From Aulostomus chinensis (taxonomy: Eukaryota; Chordata; Actinopteri; Syngnathiformes; Aulostomidae), in assembly GCA_037954235.1 (NCBI GenBank), contig JBBMOA010000014.1:26613773-26677772 (forward strand): 64,000 nt of DNA, read 5' to 3'. The position numbers and the translations under genes are program-made. Positions 12,560-24,968 of the stretch are shown in pieces. The notes beneath the pieces are model-generated. The model did no database searches. It was not told the origin of the DNA and was given only the letters and a program-made list of their open reading frames with translations. The stretch's first letter is position 1. Every line of letters begins with the position of its first letter.

Positions 12560-13095
12560 TATTCATGGACACTTAAGTTTTGTATATCTGATCTTAAGTT
12601 GGGGAAGCATCCGCAGTCTTGCGGGTGCTAAACCAGTCCGTTTTGGTGAAGAGGGAGCTTAGCCAAAAGGCGAGGCTCTCAATTTACCAGTCAATTTACG
12701 TTCCAACCCTCACTTACGGTCATGAGCTTTGGGTAATGCCCGAAAGAACGAGATTGTGAATACAAGCGGCCAAAATGAGTTTCCTCCTCAGGGTGGCTGG
12801 GTTCTCTCTTAGAGATATGGTGAGAAGCTCAGTCATTCGGGAGGGACTCACAGTGGAATGGAGGTGGTTGGAGCATCTGGACGCCTCACTCAGGAGGTGT
12901 TCCAGGCATGCCCAACTGGGAGGAGGCCTCGGGGCCGACCCAGGACACACTGGAGGGATTATATCTCTTGGCTGGCCTGGAAACACCTCGGGTTTCCCCT
13001 GGAAGAGCTGGAGGAAGGGACTGGGTAGAGGACAGTCTGGGCTTCCTTGCTGAGGCTGCTGCCCCCGCGACTGAGGATGACGACGATGGCGAAGT
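12560..13095 (+). mobile_element. LINE reverse-transcriptase C-terminus (common teleost non-LTR element)
   Basis: Translation with small breaks gives the well-known fish LINE ORF2 end: the SIYQSIYVPTLTYGHELWV block, then KMSFLLRVAGFSLRDMVRSS, then GRRPRG-type and RTRWRDY-type positions in degraded form, ending LLPPR near 13065. 5' truncated, with stop codons: a dead copy. Related sequence occurs at 31440-32990. I cannot name the clade with certainty (RTE/Rex-like suspected). Confidence 0.75.
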
Positions 13096-13189
13096 TGAGT
13101 TCCTTGTTTTTCTTGGTTTGTTTGCAAATTGTATTTCTCCTTGTGTTTTAGTCAACTCATCTCAGATATTGTTTTACTATGGCCTCGAG

Positions 13190-13490
13190 CTTCACATTTC
13201 CCACTTTTTTCAGTGTATCACCTATCTCTTGTCAGGTTGTTAGTCCTTGTCAGTCACAGCCCTGTTCCCTGTGTTTCTTCCCAGTCAGCTCTTTTCCTGC
13301 CCTTGGGTGCAGTCTTTGTCACATCCTCATGTCACTTCAACCACTGCTTTTAGCCCTCTTGGCACCCGATCATCACTTGTCTTCTGTTTATTTTGGTCTT
13401 TTCAAAGTTTTGATTTCTGTGCATCCTGTATCATCTCTGCATTTGGTTCCTGCTCAGCCAACACCACTGCTTGGACCTCTGTCATCCAAC
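13190..13490 (+). mobile_element. LTR-like remnant, partner of 10740 block
   Basis: Begins near TGTCAGGTTGT (13227) and ends in a CATCTCTGCATTTGGTTCCT ... CCAACACCACTG block that aligns with the end of the 10.7-10.9 kb LTR-like block in the same orientation. If the pair is real, the interval 10.7-13.5 kb is one decayed LTR element with two LINE fragments landed inside it. Confidence 0.4.
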
Positions 13491-14961
13491 CAAATTTACT
13501 TAAAATTAATATACAGCTGTTTTTTAGTAAATCTGCTGTCAGACAAACCAATATCCACTTGATCACGTGACCTCTTTGATTGAGACATTGATGCACAGTA
13601 TCTAAGTAGAGTACATGGGTACTGTGCTTAGTACATTTGTATAGTATTTGCACTGATGAAGTTGTCATTATTTTTATTTACCAATTTGTGATGTCAGCTG
13701 TGTTGCTTTTTTCTCTCTCAAGCTGATACCTGTTTTGATTCACTGTCAATTCAATTGCATTTCGATACATTTAAGAGCTGTTTCTAAAGGCTTTATGTCC
13801 CATCATGGTACCACAAGGAGGTTATTCATTACAGCTGGTGGCTTCAGAGATTCAGTACATGGTTCTTTAAATGCTCTGTGAAAACTATACGGCAATGTGT
13901 TGAAGAATTGCATAATTTTTAAAGCAAGTTCTCAGTACTTTAACTCAGTTTCACTTGCAGTGGAGTAATATTTGACTAGGAGTATATACACTTTGACTCA
14001 AGTACTGGGTTTTTGTCCTTTGTCTACTTTTGCCACAATGAAACAATGTGTAGCATCAGCCCTTAACAATACATTATAAATTTTAGATCATCATTTTGAC
14101 TGATACTTTTAGGTATAAATATGTGTATGTTCATTGTAGGTGTGTGTTTGTAATAACTTCTTAAGCTCATAATCACTGCCATTTAAATCAAGAAAACCAT
14201 ACAAGTTTAGAACTACATTAAAAAAAGAATCAAATCACTGTTATTTTGATAGATATCACAATTGCAATTTGATTTGCAATTTTTAAGGAAATGTTAAATT
14301 TTACACCATTATATACATTTTCATTGAAAAACCCATTAAATGATATAATTTTTGTGGAGACCTGTACGGCATGAATATATTGTCCTACACCTGAAGCATA
14401 TAATGTATCAGCAAGGCGTTTCTGCAGCACTACAACATTTAATTTAAAATGGTTATATTATTCACACAATTGGTCTCAAATAGTATGATACCTTTCTGCA
14501 ATTTGAAAATGCAGTAGACCATATTGCAATTTGCTATTAATTCTGAGTAATTGTGCAGCCCTGTACAGGATGAATTGTTATTGCTTATTTATTCTTGAAA
14601 ATTAATGACCTATTTATTATGCATCTGTTCCTAAGCAGAATGTTCTACCTTACTGTTGCTCTCCAAGTGACAAGGTCCACATGTAGTCACCAGTGAGGAT
14701 GACCTATGTCCCTCATTGCTGGAGTGTAGGATATTTATAGATGTGCTTTGTGTAGAGCTGATGGAAGCAGGACACAGTTACACAAAAACACTCCTGGGCT
14801 CTGTGGTATGGCTGCGTGTTACATGGAAGGAGAATGAGTATCCTACTAAAACTTATGTCATTACATTTAATAATCTTTCAATGCCTCCCATCCAGTGGGT
14901 GGCTCCGTGTGAGGGAAGTGATGTGATCGGTATCGAAGGACAAAGAAAAGGTCGTTGTGTG
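13491..14961. other. AT-rich non-coding sequence before the minisatellite
   Basis: No exon or repeat recognised. An open frame beginning at 14716 runs into the first array unit and has no family resemblance. Confidence 0.35.
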
Positions 14962-17900
14962 TTTTTAATTGAAGCAGACATGAGTATTTCTGTTATGATA
15001 GTGTGTTTTTAATTGAAGCAGACATGAGTATTTCTGTTATGATAGTGTGTTTTTAATTGAAGCAGACCATGAGTATTTCTGTTATGATAGTGTTTTTAAT
15101 TGAAGCAGACATGAGTATTTCTGTTATGATAGTGTTTTTAATTGAAGCAGACATGAGTATTTCTGTTATGATAGTGTTTTTAATTGAAGCAGACATGAGT
15201 ATTTCTGTTATGATAGTGTTTTTAATTGAAGCAGACATGAGTATTTCTGTTATGATAGTGTTTTTAATTGAAGCAGACATGAGTATTTCTGTTATGATAG
15301 TGTTTTTAATTGAAGCAGACCATGAGTATTTCTGTTATGATAGTGTTTTTAATTGAAGCAGACATGAGTATTTCTGTTATGATAGTGTTTTTAATTGAAG
15401 CAGACATGAGTATTTCTGTTATGATAGTGTTTTTAATTGAAGCAGACATGAGTATTTCTGTTATGATAATGTTTTTAATTGAAGCAGACATGAGTATTTC
15501 TGTTATGATAGTGTGTTTTTAATTGAAGCAGACATGAGTATTTCTGTTATGATAGTGTGTTTTTAATTGAAGCAGACATGAGTATTTCTGTTATGATAGT
15601 GTTTTTAATTGAAGCAGACATGAGTATTTCTGTTATGATAGTGTGTTTTTAATTGAAGCAGACATGAGTATTTCTGTTATGATAGTGTTTTTAATTGAAG
15701 CAGACCATGAGTATTTCTGTTATGATAGTGTTTTTAATTGAAGCAGACATGAGTATTTCTGTTATGATAGTGTTTTTAATTGAAGCAGACCATGAGTATT
15801 TCTGTTATGATAGTGTTTTTAATTGAAGCAGACCAGAGTATTTCTGTTATGATAGTGTTTTTAATTGAAGCAGACCATGAGTATTTCTGTTATGATAGTG
15901 TTTTTAATTGAAGCAGACATGAGTATTTCTGTTATGATAGTGTTTTTAATTGAAGCAGACATGAGTATTTCTGTTATGATAGTGTTTTTAATTGAAGCAG
16001 ACATGAGTATTTCTGTTATGATAGTGTTTTTAATTGAAGCAGACATGAGTATTTCTGTTATGATAGTGTGTTTTTAATTGAAGCAGACCATGAGTATTTC
16101 TGTTATGATAGTGTGTTTTTAATTGAAGCAGACATGAGTATTTCTGTTATGATAGTGTTTTTAATTGAAGCAGACATGAGTATTTCTGTTATGATAGTGT
16201 TTTTAATTGAAGAAGACATGAGTATTTCTGTTATGATAGTGTTTTTAATTGAAGCAGACCATGAGTATTTCTGTTATGATAGTGTTTTTAATTGAAGCAG
16301 ACATGAGTATTTCTGTTATGATAGTGTTTTTAATTGAAGCAGACTTGAGTATTTCTGTTATGATAGTGTTTTTAAATGAAGCAGACTTGAGTATTTCTGT
16401 TATGATAGTGTTTTTAATTGAAGCAGACCATGAGTATTTCTGTTATGATAGTGTTTTTAATTGAAGCAGACCATGAGTATTTCTGTCATGATAGTGTTTT
16501 TAATTGAAGCAGACTTGAGTATTTCTGTTATGATAGTGTTTTTAAATGAAGCAGACATGAGTATTTCTGTTATGATAGTGTTTTTAATTGAAGCAGACAT
16601 GAGTATTTCTGTTATGATAGTGTTTTTAATTGAAGCAGACATGAGTATTTCTGTTATGATAGTGTTTTTAATTGAAGCAGACATGAGTATTTCTGTTATG
16701 ATAGTGTTTTTAATTGAAGCAGACATGAGTATTTCTGTTATGATAGTGTTTTTAATTGAAGCAGACATGAGTATTTCTGTTATGATAGTGTTTTTAATTG
16801 AAGCAGACCATGAGTATTTCTGTTATGATAGTGTTTTTAATTGAAGCAGACCATGAGTATTTCTGTAATGATAGTGTTTTTAATTGAAGCAGACATGAGT
16901 ATTTCTGTAATGATAGTGTTTTTAATTGAAGCAGACATGAGTATTTCTGTTATGATAGTGTTTTTAATTGAAGCAGACATGAGTATTTCTGTTATGATAG
17001 TGTTTTTAATTGAAGCAGACATGAGTATTTCTGTTATGATAGTGTTTTTAATTGAAGCAGACATGAGTATTTCTGTTATGATAGTGTTTTTAATTGAAGC
17101 AGACATGAGTATTTCTGTTATGATAGTGTTTTTAATTGAAGCAGACATGAGTATTTCTGTTATGATAGTGTTTTTAATTGAAGCAGACATGAGTATTTCT
17201 GTTATGATAGTGTTTTTAATTGAAGCAGACTTGAGTATTTCTGTTATGATAGTGTTTTTAATTGAAGCAGACATGAGTATTTCTGTTATGATAGTGTTTT
17301 TAATTGAAGCAGACATGAGTATTTCTGTTATGATAGTGTTTTTAATTGAAGCAGACATGAGTATTTCTGTTATGATAGTGTTTTTAATTGAAGCAGACAT
17401 GAGTATTTCTGTTATGATAGTGTTTTTAATTGAAGCAGACATGAGTATTTCTGTTATGATAGTGTTTTTAATTGAAGCAGACCATGAGTATTTCTGTTAT
17501 GATAGTGTTTTTAATTGAAGCAGACCATGAGTATTTCTGTTATGATAGTGTGTTTTTAATTGAAGCAGACATGAGTATTTCTGTAATGATAGTGTTTTTA
17601 ATTGAAGCAGACATGAGTATTTCTGTTATGATAGTGTTTTTAATTGAAGCAGACATGAGTATTTCTGTTATGATAGTGTTTTTAATTGAAGCAGACCATG
17701 AGTATTTCTGTTATGATAGTGTGTTTTTAATTGAAGCAGACATGAGTATTTCTGTAATGATAGTGTTTTTAATTGAAGCAGACATGAGTATTTCTGTTAT
17801 GATAGTGTTTTTAATTGAAGCAGACCATGAGTATTTCTGTTATGATAGTGTTTTTAATTGAAGCAGACCATGAGTATTTCTGTTATGATAGTGTTTTTAA

Positions 17901-20900
17901 TTGAAGCAGACATGAGTATTTCTGTTATGATAGTGTTTTTAATTGAAGCAGACTTGAGTATTTCTGTTATGATAGTGTTTTTAATTGAAGCAGACATGAG
18001 TATTTCTGTTATGATAGTGTTTTTAATTGAAGCAGACATGAGTATTTCTGTTATGATAGTGTTTTTAATTGAAGCAGACTTGAGTATTTCTGTTATGATA
18101 GTGTTTTTAATTGAAGCAGACATGAGTATTTCTGTTATGATAGTGTTTTTAATTGAAGCAGACATGAGTATTTCTGTTATGATAGTGTTTTTAATTGAAG
18201 CAGACATGAGTATTTCTGTTATGATAGTGTTTTTAAATGAAGCAGACTTGAGTATTTCTGTTATGATAGTGTGTTTTTAATTGAAGCAGACATGAGTATT
18301 TCTGTTATGATAGTGTGTTTTTAATTGAAGCAGACTTGAGTATTTCTGTTATGATAGTGTTTTTAATTGAAGCAGACTTGAGTATTTCTGTTATGATAGT
18401 GTTTTTAATTGAAGCAGACATGAGTATTTCTGTTATGATAGTGTTTTTAATTGAAGCAGACATGAGTATTTCTGTTATGATAGTGTTTTTAATTGAAGCA
18501 GACATGAGTATTTCTGTTATGATAGTGTGTTTTTAATTGAAGCAGACATGAGTATTTCTGTTATGATAGTGTTTTTAATTGAAGCAGACCATGAGTATTT
18601 CTGTTATGATAGTGTTTTTAATTGAAGCAGACATGAGTATTTCTGTTATGATAGTGTTTTTAATTGAAGCAGACCATGAGTATTTCTGTTATGATAGTGT
18701 TTTTAATTGAAGCAGACATGAGTATTTCTGTTATGATAGTGTTTTTAATTGAAGCAGACATGAGTATTTCTGTTATGATAGTGTGTTTTTAATTGAAGCA
18801 GACATGAGTATTTCTGTTATGATAGTGTTTTTAATTGAAGCAGACATGAGTATTTCTGTTATGATAGTGTTTTTAATTGAAGCAGACCATGAGTATTTCT
18901 GTTATGATAGTGTTTTTAATTGAAGCAGACCATGAGTATTTCTGTTATGATAGTGTTTTTAATTGAAGCAGACATGAGTATTTCTGTTATGATAGTGTTT
19001 TTAATTGAAGCAGACTTGAGTATTTCTGTTATGATAGTGTTTTTAATTGAAGCAGACATGAGTATTTCTGTTATGATAGTGTTTTTAATTGAAGCAGACA
19101 TGAGTATTTCTGTTATGATAGTGTTTTTAATTGAAGCAGACATGAGTATTTCTGTTATGATAGTGTTTTTAATTGAAGCAGACATGAGTATTTCTGTTAT
19201 GATAGTGTTTTTAATTGAAGCAGACCATGAGTATTTCTGTTATGATAGTGTTTTTAATTGAAGCAGACCATGAGTATTTCTGTTATGATAGTGTTTTTAA
19301 TTGAAGCAGACCATGAGTATTTCTGTTATGATAGTGTTTTTAATTGAAGCAGACATGAGTATTTCTGTTATGATAGTGTGTTTTTAATTGAAGCAGACAT
19401 GAGTATTTCTGTTATGATAGTGTTTTTAATTGAAGCAGACTTGAGTATTTCTGTTATGATAGTGTTTTTAATTGAAGCAGACATGAGTATTTCTGTTATG
19501 ATAGTGTTTTTAATTGAAGCAGACATGAGTATTTCTGTTATGATAGTGTTTTTAATTGAAGCAGACATGAGTATTTCTGTTATGATAGTGTTTTTAATTG
19601 AAGCAGACATGAGTATTTCTGTTATGATAGTGTTTTTAATTGAAGCAGACATGAGTATTTCTGTTATGATAGTGTGTTTTTAATTGAAGCAGACCATGAG
19701 TATTTCTGTTATGATAGTGTGTTTTTAATTGAAGCAGACATGAGTATTTCTGTTATGATAGTGTTTTTAATTGAAGAAGACATGAGTATTTCTGTTATGA
19801 TAGTGTTTTTAATTGAAGCAGACATGAGTATTTCTGTTATGATAGTGTTTTTAATTGAAGCAGACATGAGTATTTCTGTTATGATAGTGTTTTTAAATGA
19901 AGCAGACTTGAGTATTTCTGTTATGATAGTGTTTTTAATTGAAGCAGACTTGAGTATTTCTGTTATGATAGTGTTTTTAATTGAAGCAGACATGAGTATT
20001 TCTGTTATGATAGTGTTTTTAAATGAAGCAGACCATGAGTATTTCTGTTATGATAGTGTTTTTAATTGAAGCAGACATGAGTATTTCTGTTATGATAGTG
20101 TTTTTAATTGAAGCAGACATGAGTATTTCTGTTATGATAGTGTTTTTAATTGAAGCAGACCATGAGTATTTCTGTTATGATAGTGTTTTTAATTGAAGCA
20201 GACCATGAGTATTTCTGTTATGATAGTGTTTTTAATTGAAGCAGACTTGAGTATTTCTGTTATGATAGTGTTTTTAATTGAAGCAGACTTGAGTATTTCT
20301 GTTATGATAGTGTTTTTAATTGAAGCAGACATGAGTATTTCTGTTATGATAGTGTTTTTAATTGAAGCAGACATGAGTATTTCTGTTATGATAGTGTTTT
20401 TAATTGAAGCAGACATGAGTATTTCTGTTATGATAGTGTTTTTAATTGAAGCAGACATGAGTATTTCTGTTATGATAGTGTTTTTAATTGAAGCAGACAT
20501 GAGTATTTCTGTTATGATAGTGTTTTTAATTGAAGCAGACTTGAGTATTTCTGTTATGATAGTGTTTTTAATTGAAGCAGACATGAGTATTTCTGTTATG
20601 ATAGTGTTTTTAATTGAAGCAGACATGAGTATTTCTGTTATGATAGTGTTTTTAATTGAAGCAGACTTGAGTATTTCTGTTATGATAGTGTTTTTAATTG
20701 AAGCAGACATGAGTATTTCTGTTATGATAGTGTTTTTAATTGAAGCAGACATGAGTATTTCTGTTATGATAGTGTTTTTAATTGAAGCAGACATGAGTAT
20801 TTCTGTTATGATAGTGTTTTTAATTGAAGCAGACTTGAGTATTTCTGTTATGATAGTGTTTTTAATTGAAGCAGACATGAGTATTTCTGTTATGATAGTG

Positions 20901-23148
20901 TTTTTAATTGAAGCAGACATGAGTATTTCTGTTATGATAGTGTTTTTAATTGAAGCAGACTTGAGTATTTCTGTTATGATAGTGTTTTTAATTGAAGCAG
21001 ACATGAGTATTTCTGTTATGATAGTGTTTTTAATTGAAGCAGACCATGAGTATTTCTGTTATGATAGTGTTTTTAATTGAAGCAGACATGAGTATTTCTG
21101 TTATGATAGTGTGTTTTTAATTGAAGCAGACATGAGTATTTCTGTTATGATAGTGTTTTTAATTGAAGCAGACCATGAGTATTTCTGTTATGATAGTGTT
21201 TTTAATTGAAGCAGACATGAGTATTTCTGTTATGATAGTGTTTTTAATTGAAGCAGACATGAGTATTTCTGTTATGATAGTGTTTTTAATTGAAGCAGAC
21301 CATGAGTATTTCTGTTATGATAGTGTTTTTAATTGAAGCAGACATGAGTATTTCTGTTATGATAGTGTGTTTTTAAATGAAGCAGACTTGAGTATTTCTG
21401 TTATGATAGTGTTTTTAATTGAAGCAGACATGAGTATTTCTGTTATGATAGTGTTTTTAATTGAAGCAGACATGAGTATTTCTGTTATGATAGTGTTTTT
21501 AATTGAAGCAGACATGAGTATTTCTGTTATGATAGTGTTTTTAATTGAAGCAGACATGAGTATTTCTGTTATGATAGTGTTTTTAATTGAAGCAGACATG
21601 AGTATTTCTGTTATGATAGTGTGTTTTTAATTGAAGCAGACATGAGTATTTCTGTTATGATAGTGTTTTTAATTGAAGCAGACATGAGTATTTCTGTTAT
21701 GATAGTGTTTTTAATTGAAGCAGACATGAGTATTTCTGTTATGATAGTGTTTTTAATTGAAGCAGACATGAGTATTTCTGTTATGATAGTGTGTTTTTAA
21801 TTGAAGCAGACATGAGTATTTCTGTTATGATAGTGTTTTTAATTGAAGCAGACATGAGTATTTCTGTTATGATAGTGTGTTTTTAATTGAAGCAGACATG
21901 AGTATTTCTGTTATGATAGTGTTTTTAATTGAAGCAGACATGAGTATTTCTGTTATGATAGTGTTTTTAATTGAAGCAGACATGAGTATTTCTGTTATGA
22001 TAGTGTTTTTAATTGAAGCAGACATGAGTATTTCTGTTATGATAGTGTTTTTAATTGAAGCAGACATGAGTATTTCTGTTATGATAGTGTGTTTTTAATT
22101 GAAGCAGACATGAGTATTTCTGTTATGATAGTGTTTTTAATTGAAGCAGACATGAGTATTTCTGTTATGATAGTGTGTTTTTAATTGAAGCAGACATGAG
22201 TATTTCTGTTATGATAGTGTTTTTAATTGAAGCAGACATGAGTATTTCTGTTATGATAGTGTTTTTAATTGAAGCAGACATGAGTATTTCTGTTATGATA
22301 GTGTTTTTAATTGAAGCAGACATGAGTATTTCTGTTATGATAGTGTTTTTAATTGAAGCAGACATGAGTATTTCTGTTATGATAGTGTGTTTTTAATTGA
22401 AGCAGACTTGAGTATTTCTGTTATGATAGTGTTTTTAATTGAAGCAGACATGAGTATTTCTGTTATGATAGTGTGTTTTTAATTGAAGCAGACATGAGTA
22501 TTTCTGCTATGATAGTGTTTTTAATTGAAGCAGACATGAGTATTTCTGTTATGATAGTGTTTTTAAATGAAGCAGACATGAGTATTTCTGCTATGATAGT
22601 GTTTTTAATTGAAGCAGACATGAGTATTTCTGTTATGATAGTGTTTTTAATTGAAGCAGACATGAGTATTTCTGTTATGATAGTGTTTTTAATTGAAGCA
22701 GACCATGAGTATTTCTGTTATGATAGTGTTTTTAATTGAAGCAGACATGAGTATTTCTGTTATGATAGTGTTTTTAATTGAAGCAGACATGAGTATTTCT
22801 GTTATGATAGTGTGTTTTTAATTGAAGCAGACATGAGTATTTCTGTTATGATAGTGTTTTTAATTGAAGCAGACATGAGTATTTCTGTTATGATAGTGTT
22901 TTTAATTGAAGCAGACCATGAGTATTTCTGTTATGATAGTGTTTTTAATTGAAGCAGACATGAGTATTTCTGTTATGATAGTGTTTTTAATTGAAGCAGA
23001 CATGAGTATTTCTGTTATGATAGTGTTTTTAATTGAAGCAGACATGAGTATTTCTGTTATGATAGTGTTTTTAATTGAAGCAGACATGAGTATTTCTGTT
23101 ATGATAGTGTTTTTAATTGAAGCAGACATGAGTATTTCTGTTATGATA
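14962..23148. repeat. 8.2-kb minisatellite, 42-bp unit, about 190 copies
   Basis: Head-to-tail tandem array. The unit reads TTTTTAATTGAAGCAGACAT followed by GAGTATTTCTGTTATGATAGTG (42 bases in all). Variants seen by eye: a 43-base unit with an extra C (GACCATGAG), a 44-base unit with an extra GT (GTGTGTTTTT), an A-to-T change (GACTTGAG), TTAAATGAA for TTAATTGAA, and GTAATG, GTCATG or GCTATG for GTTATG. The left boundary follows AAAGGTCGTTGTGTG; the right boundary is ...TTATGATA|CGGCAGC. Because 42 is a multiple of 3, long open frames appear on both strands. These are artefacts of the period, not genes. The unit is about 70% A+T. I know of no named family that matches. Confidence 0.98.
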
Positions 23149-23686
23149 CGGCAGCATCTTTGAGCTGACTGTGTTCCCAAAAATACATTTTTGTTGATCA
23201 GTCAGCTGAAATAGCTAACCCTCCATATTAAAAAAAAGGGAATCTATTTATTCCTGTTTCTGATTAAGCTTTTAATTGGTCCTAATTATGTAATGTCCCA
23301 ACTTTACCTGGTATTAGCAGTATTGTCTGACAAGTGTGTGTGGTGTCCAATTTTTATTTCGCGAACTAGTATTTATTTTCCGAATCATGATTTACTGCTT
23401 GCTCTGATGAAGAAGGATGATTTGTTTTTTATATACTGTTCTTTTCACGGACTCGGCACACTGCCAAGTCCACCAGAAGCAGAAAAGTATTCTTTTTACA
23501 AGGTTGAATGCAAGAACTTTTTACCCCAATAAATTTATGGCCTGACTGATCCAACTTGTAGTTCCAATTTCATGCAAGATCTTTTTGCCCCTAATAGGTT
23601 TATGGCCTGACTAATCCAATTTATAGTTCCGCTCCATAGCATGAATCGCATATGTCTTGTGATTCCAATAAAAACTGTTTCTCACT
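23149..23686. other. Non-coding sequence after the minisatellite
   Basis: Unique-looking AT-rich sequence. An imperfect duplication is visible: 'TTTATGGCCTGACTGATCCAA' near 23534 recurs as TTTATGGCCTGACTAATCCA near 23600. No gene seen. Confidence 0.35.
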
Positions 23687-23799
23687 AAATGACCCAGCAA
23701 GAAGGTTCTAGGGTTGGTTCCTTCACTCGAAGGCTGCTGTGATAGGCTCCAGCCCCCCTGCGACCCTTCATGGGATAAGTGGTAGAAAATGGATGGATT
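23687..23799 (+). mobile_element. Internally deleted SINE (family A head-to-tail remnant)
   Basis: Contains the CAGCAAGAAGGTTCTAGGGT head segment, then jumps to the tail: GGCTGCTGTGATAGGCTCCA, CCCTGCGACCC, GATAAGTGGTAGAAAATGGA, TGGAT. The body between head and tail is missing, so it is a deleted copy. Confidence 0.7.
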
Positions 23800-24716
23800 T
23801 TTTTCCACATAAAACTAGACTAGAATTCTCTGTTCAGAATATGTAAGGAAAAACGTCCTGCAGTTAGGATAAAATAGATATGCTTCAATAGTCAATACTT
23901 GAATATTAAGAAAATAACTTGACAAAAATACCAACACAATGAGTGAGTACAACTTGATGCTTGTAAAAGGTTAAATGAATCATGCCCTTTTTAAAGCAAA
24001 ATCTTAATGATGAATCACAAAGCAACACAACAGACACATTGGTCTCCCACTGATGTGTCACTCTCTCTATGGCACAATGCAGATCAAAAGTGGTGGGAGA
24101 ACTGACAATCGGCATGGCATACGTTCAGTTTTCAAACTAAGACACTCGGACCGACTCTCAATTGTAGAACACATGGCAACATCAATGAGATTTTTTGCAT
24201 CCATTTGCCCAGTCTCCCTCCCTCTATACAGCCTGTCCAGTTGAGGGCGGGCGGGGCCCACTGCAAATAGGTAGCAAATCTAGTATTTCTCCAAGATAAT
24301 ATCAGGTAGACATTGGCCCTGTTGTCCATTTTCTGGATTGAGAATGTGATCATGAGGAAAGCAGTGATGAAATTTTGAGAGGATTATTCCTTTGGTTTTT
24401 ATCATTTCCTATTGAAACATACATTATTGAATAATTGCAACTCACTACTAATCACAAATCCTTTGACATTGAATGTATTAATCTTTATTTTTCTATATCT
24501 TATTAATTAATATCTATTTAATGACGTAATTGTAACGTGAGTTGTACACTGCAAAATGTTCTTGAAGAACATGAAAAATGTGATATACCATTTCAAAACC
24601 ATTCAACCCCTTTCAGTTGAAGGGAAACCTCTATTCATTGGGGTACACAATACTGATGGGAGTCTACAGGTCACACTCTTTAGTGTTTTGTCTTTTTTTC
24701 TTTCAGATTGACGCTG

Positions 24717-24767
24717 ATTGCACAGCCCTGAAGTCCTGGTGCATGATCCCTGACATCTCCCGCACGG
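24717..24767 (+). other. Candidate 51-base exon, possibly gng12 5' UTR
   Basis: Preceded by a very strong polypyrimidine tract and acceptor (TCTTTTTTTCTTTCAG, ending 24716) and followed by GCACGG|GTCAGT (GT at 24768). In one frame it reads IDADCTALKSWCMIPDISRT without stops; read through, it ends at TGA after Gly-Gln. I recognise no protein. It lies between the CpG block at 6.7 kb and the gng12 coding exon, on the same strand, so a non-coding 5' exon of gng12 is plausible. Chance splice-like sequence is the alternative. Confidence 0.25.
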
Positions 24768-24955
24768 GTCAGTGACCTTGTCTGTAGACCAGCTCTCATT
24801 GGGTTCAGCTGGAGCAGGGACAGCCCTCCTACAGCTATCTTTGTATCTGACTGGAAGATCTCATGACAAACTTTGCTTCACTGTCCAATCATAATGAATC
24901 CATCCAAGATATCTTTCCTGTCACTACCTTACTTTATTTACTGCAAGTGGTATGC

Positions 24956-24968
24956 TGCCATCTGGTGG
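24956..24968 (-). promoter_or_regulatory. Candidate CTCF core motif
   Basis: TGCCATCTGGTGG on the plus strand is CCACCAGATGGCA on the minus strand, agreeing with the CTCF core consensus at each position. Motif match only. Confidence 0.35.

Noticed and set aside
20193..21080. 295-codon open frame on plus strand (and 271 codons antisense) in the repeat array
   Set aside because: Pure consequence of a 42-base period divisible by three. The same 14-residue motif appears on every in-phase stretch, breaks at each 43- or 44-base unit, and is open on both strands. There is no gene structure.
14962..23148. CRISPR-like repeat array
   Set aside because: Units are contiguous with no unique spacers, and the context is a vertebrate genome with split genes. 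It is a minisatellite.
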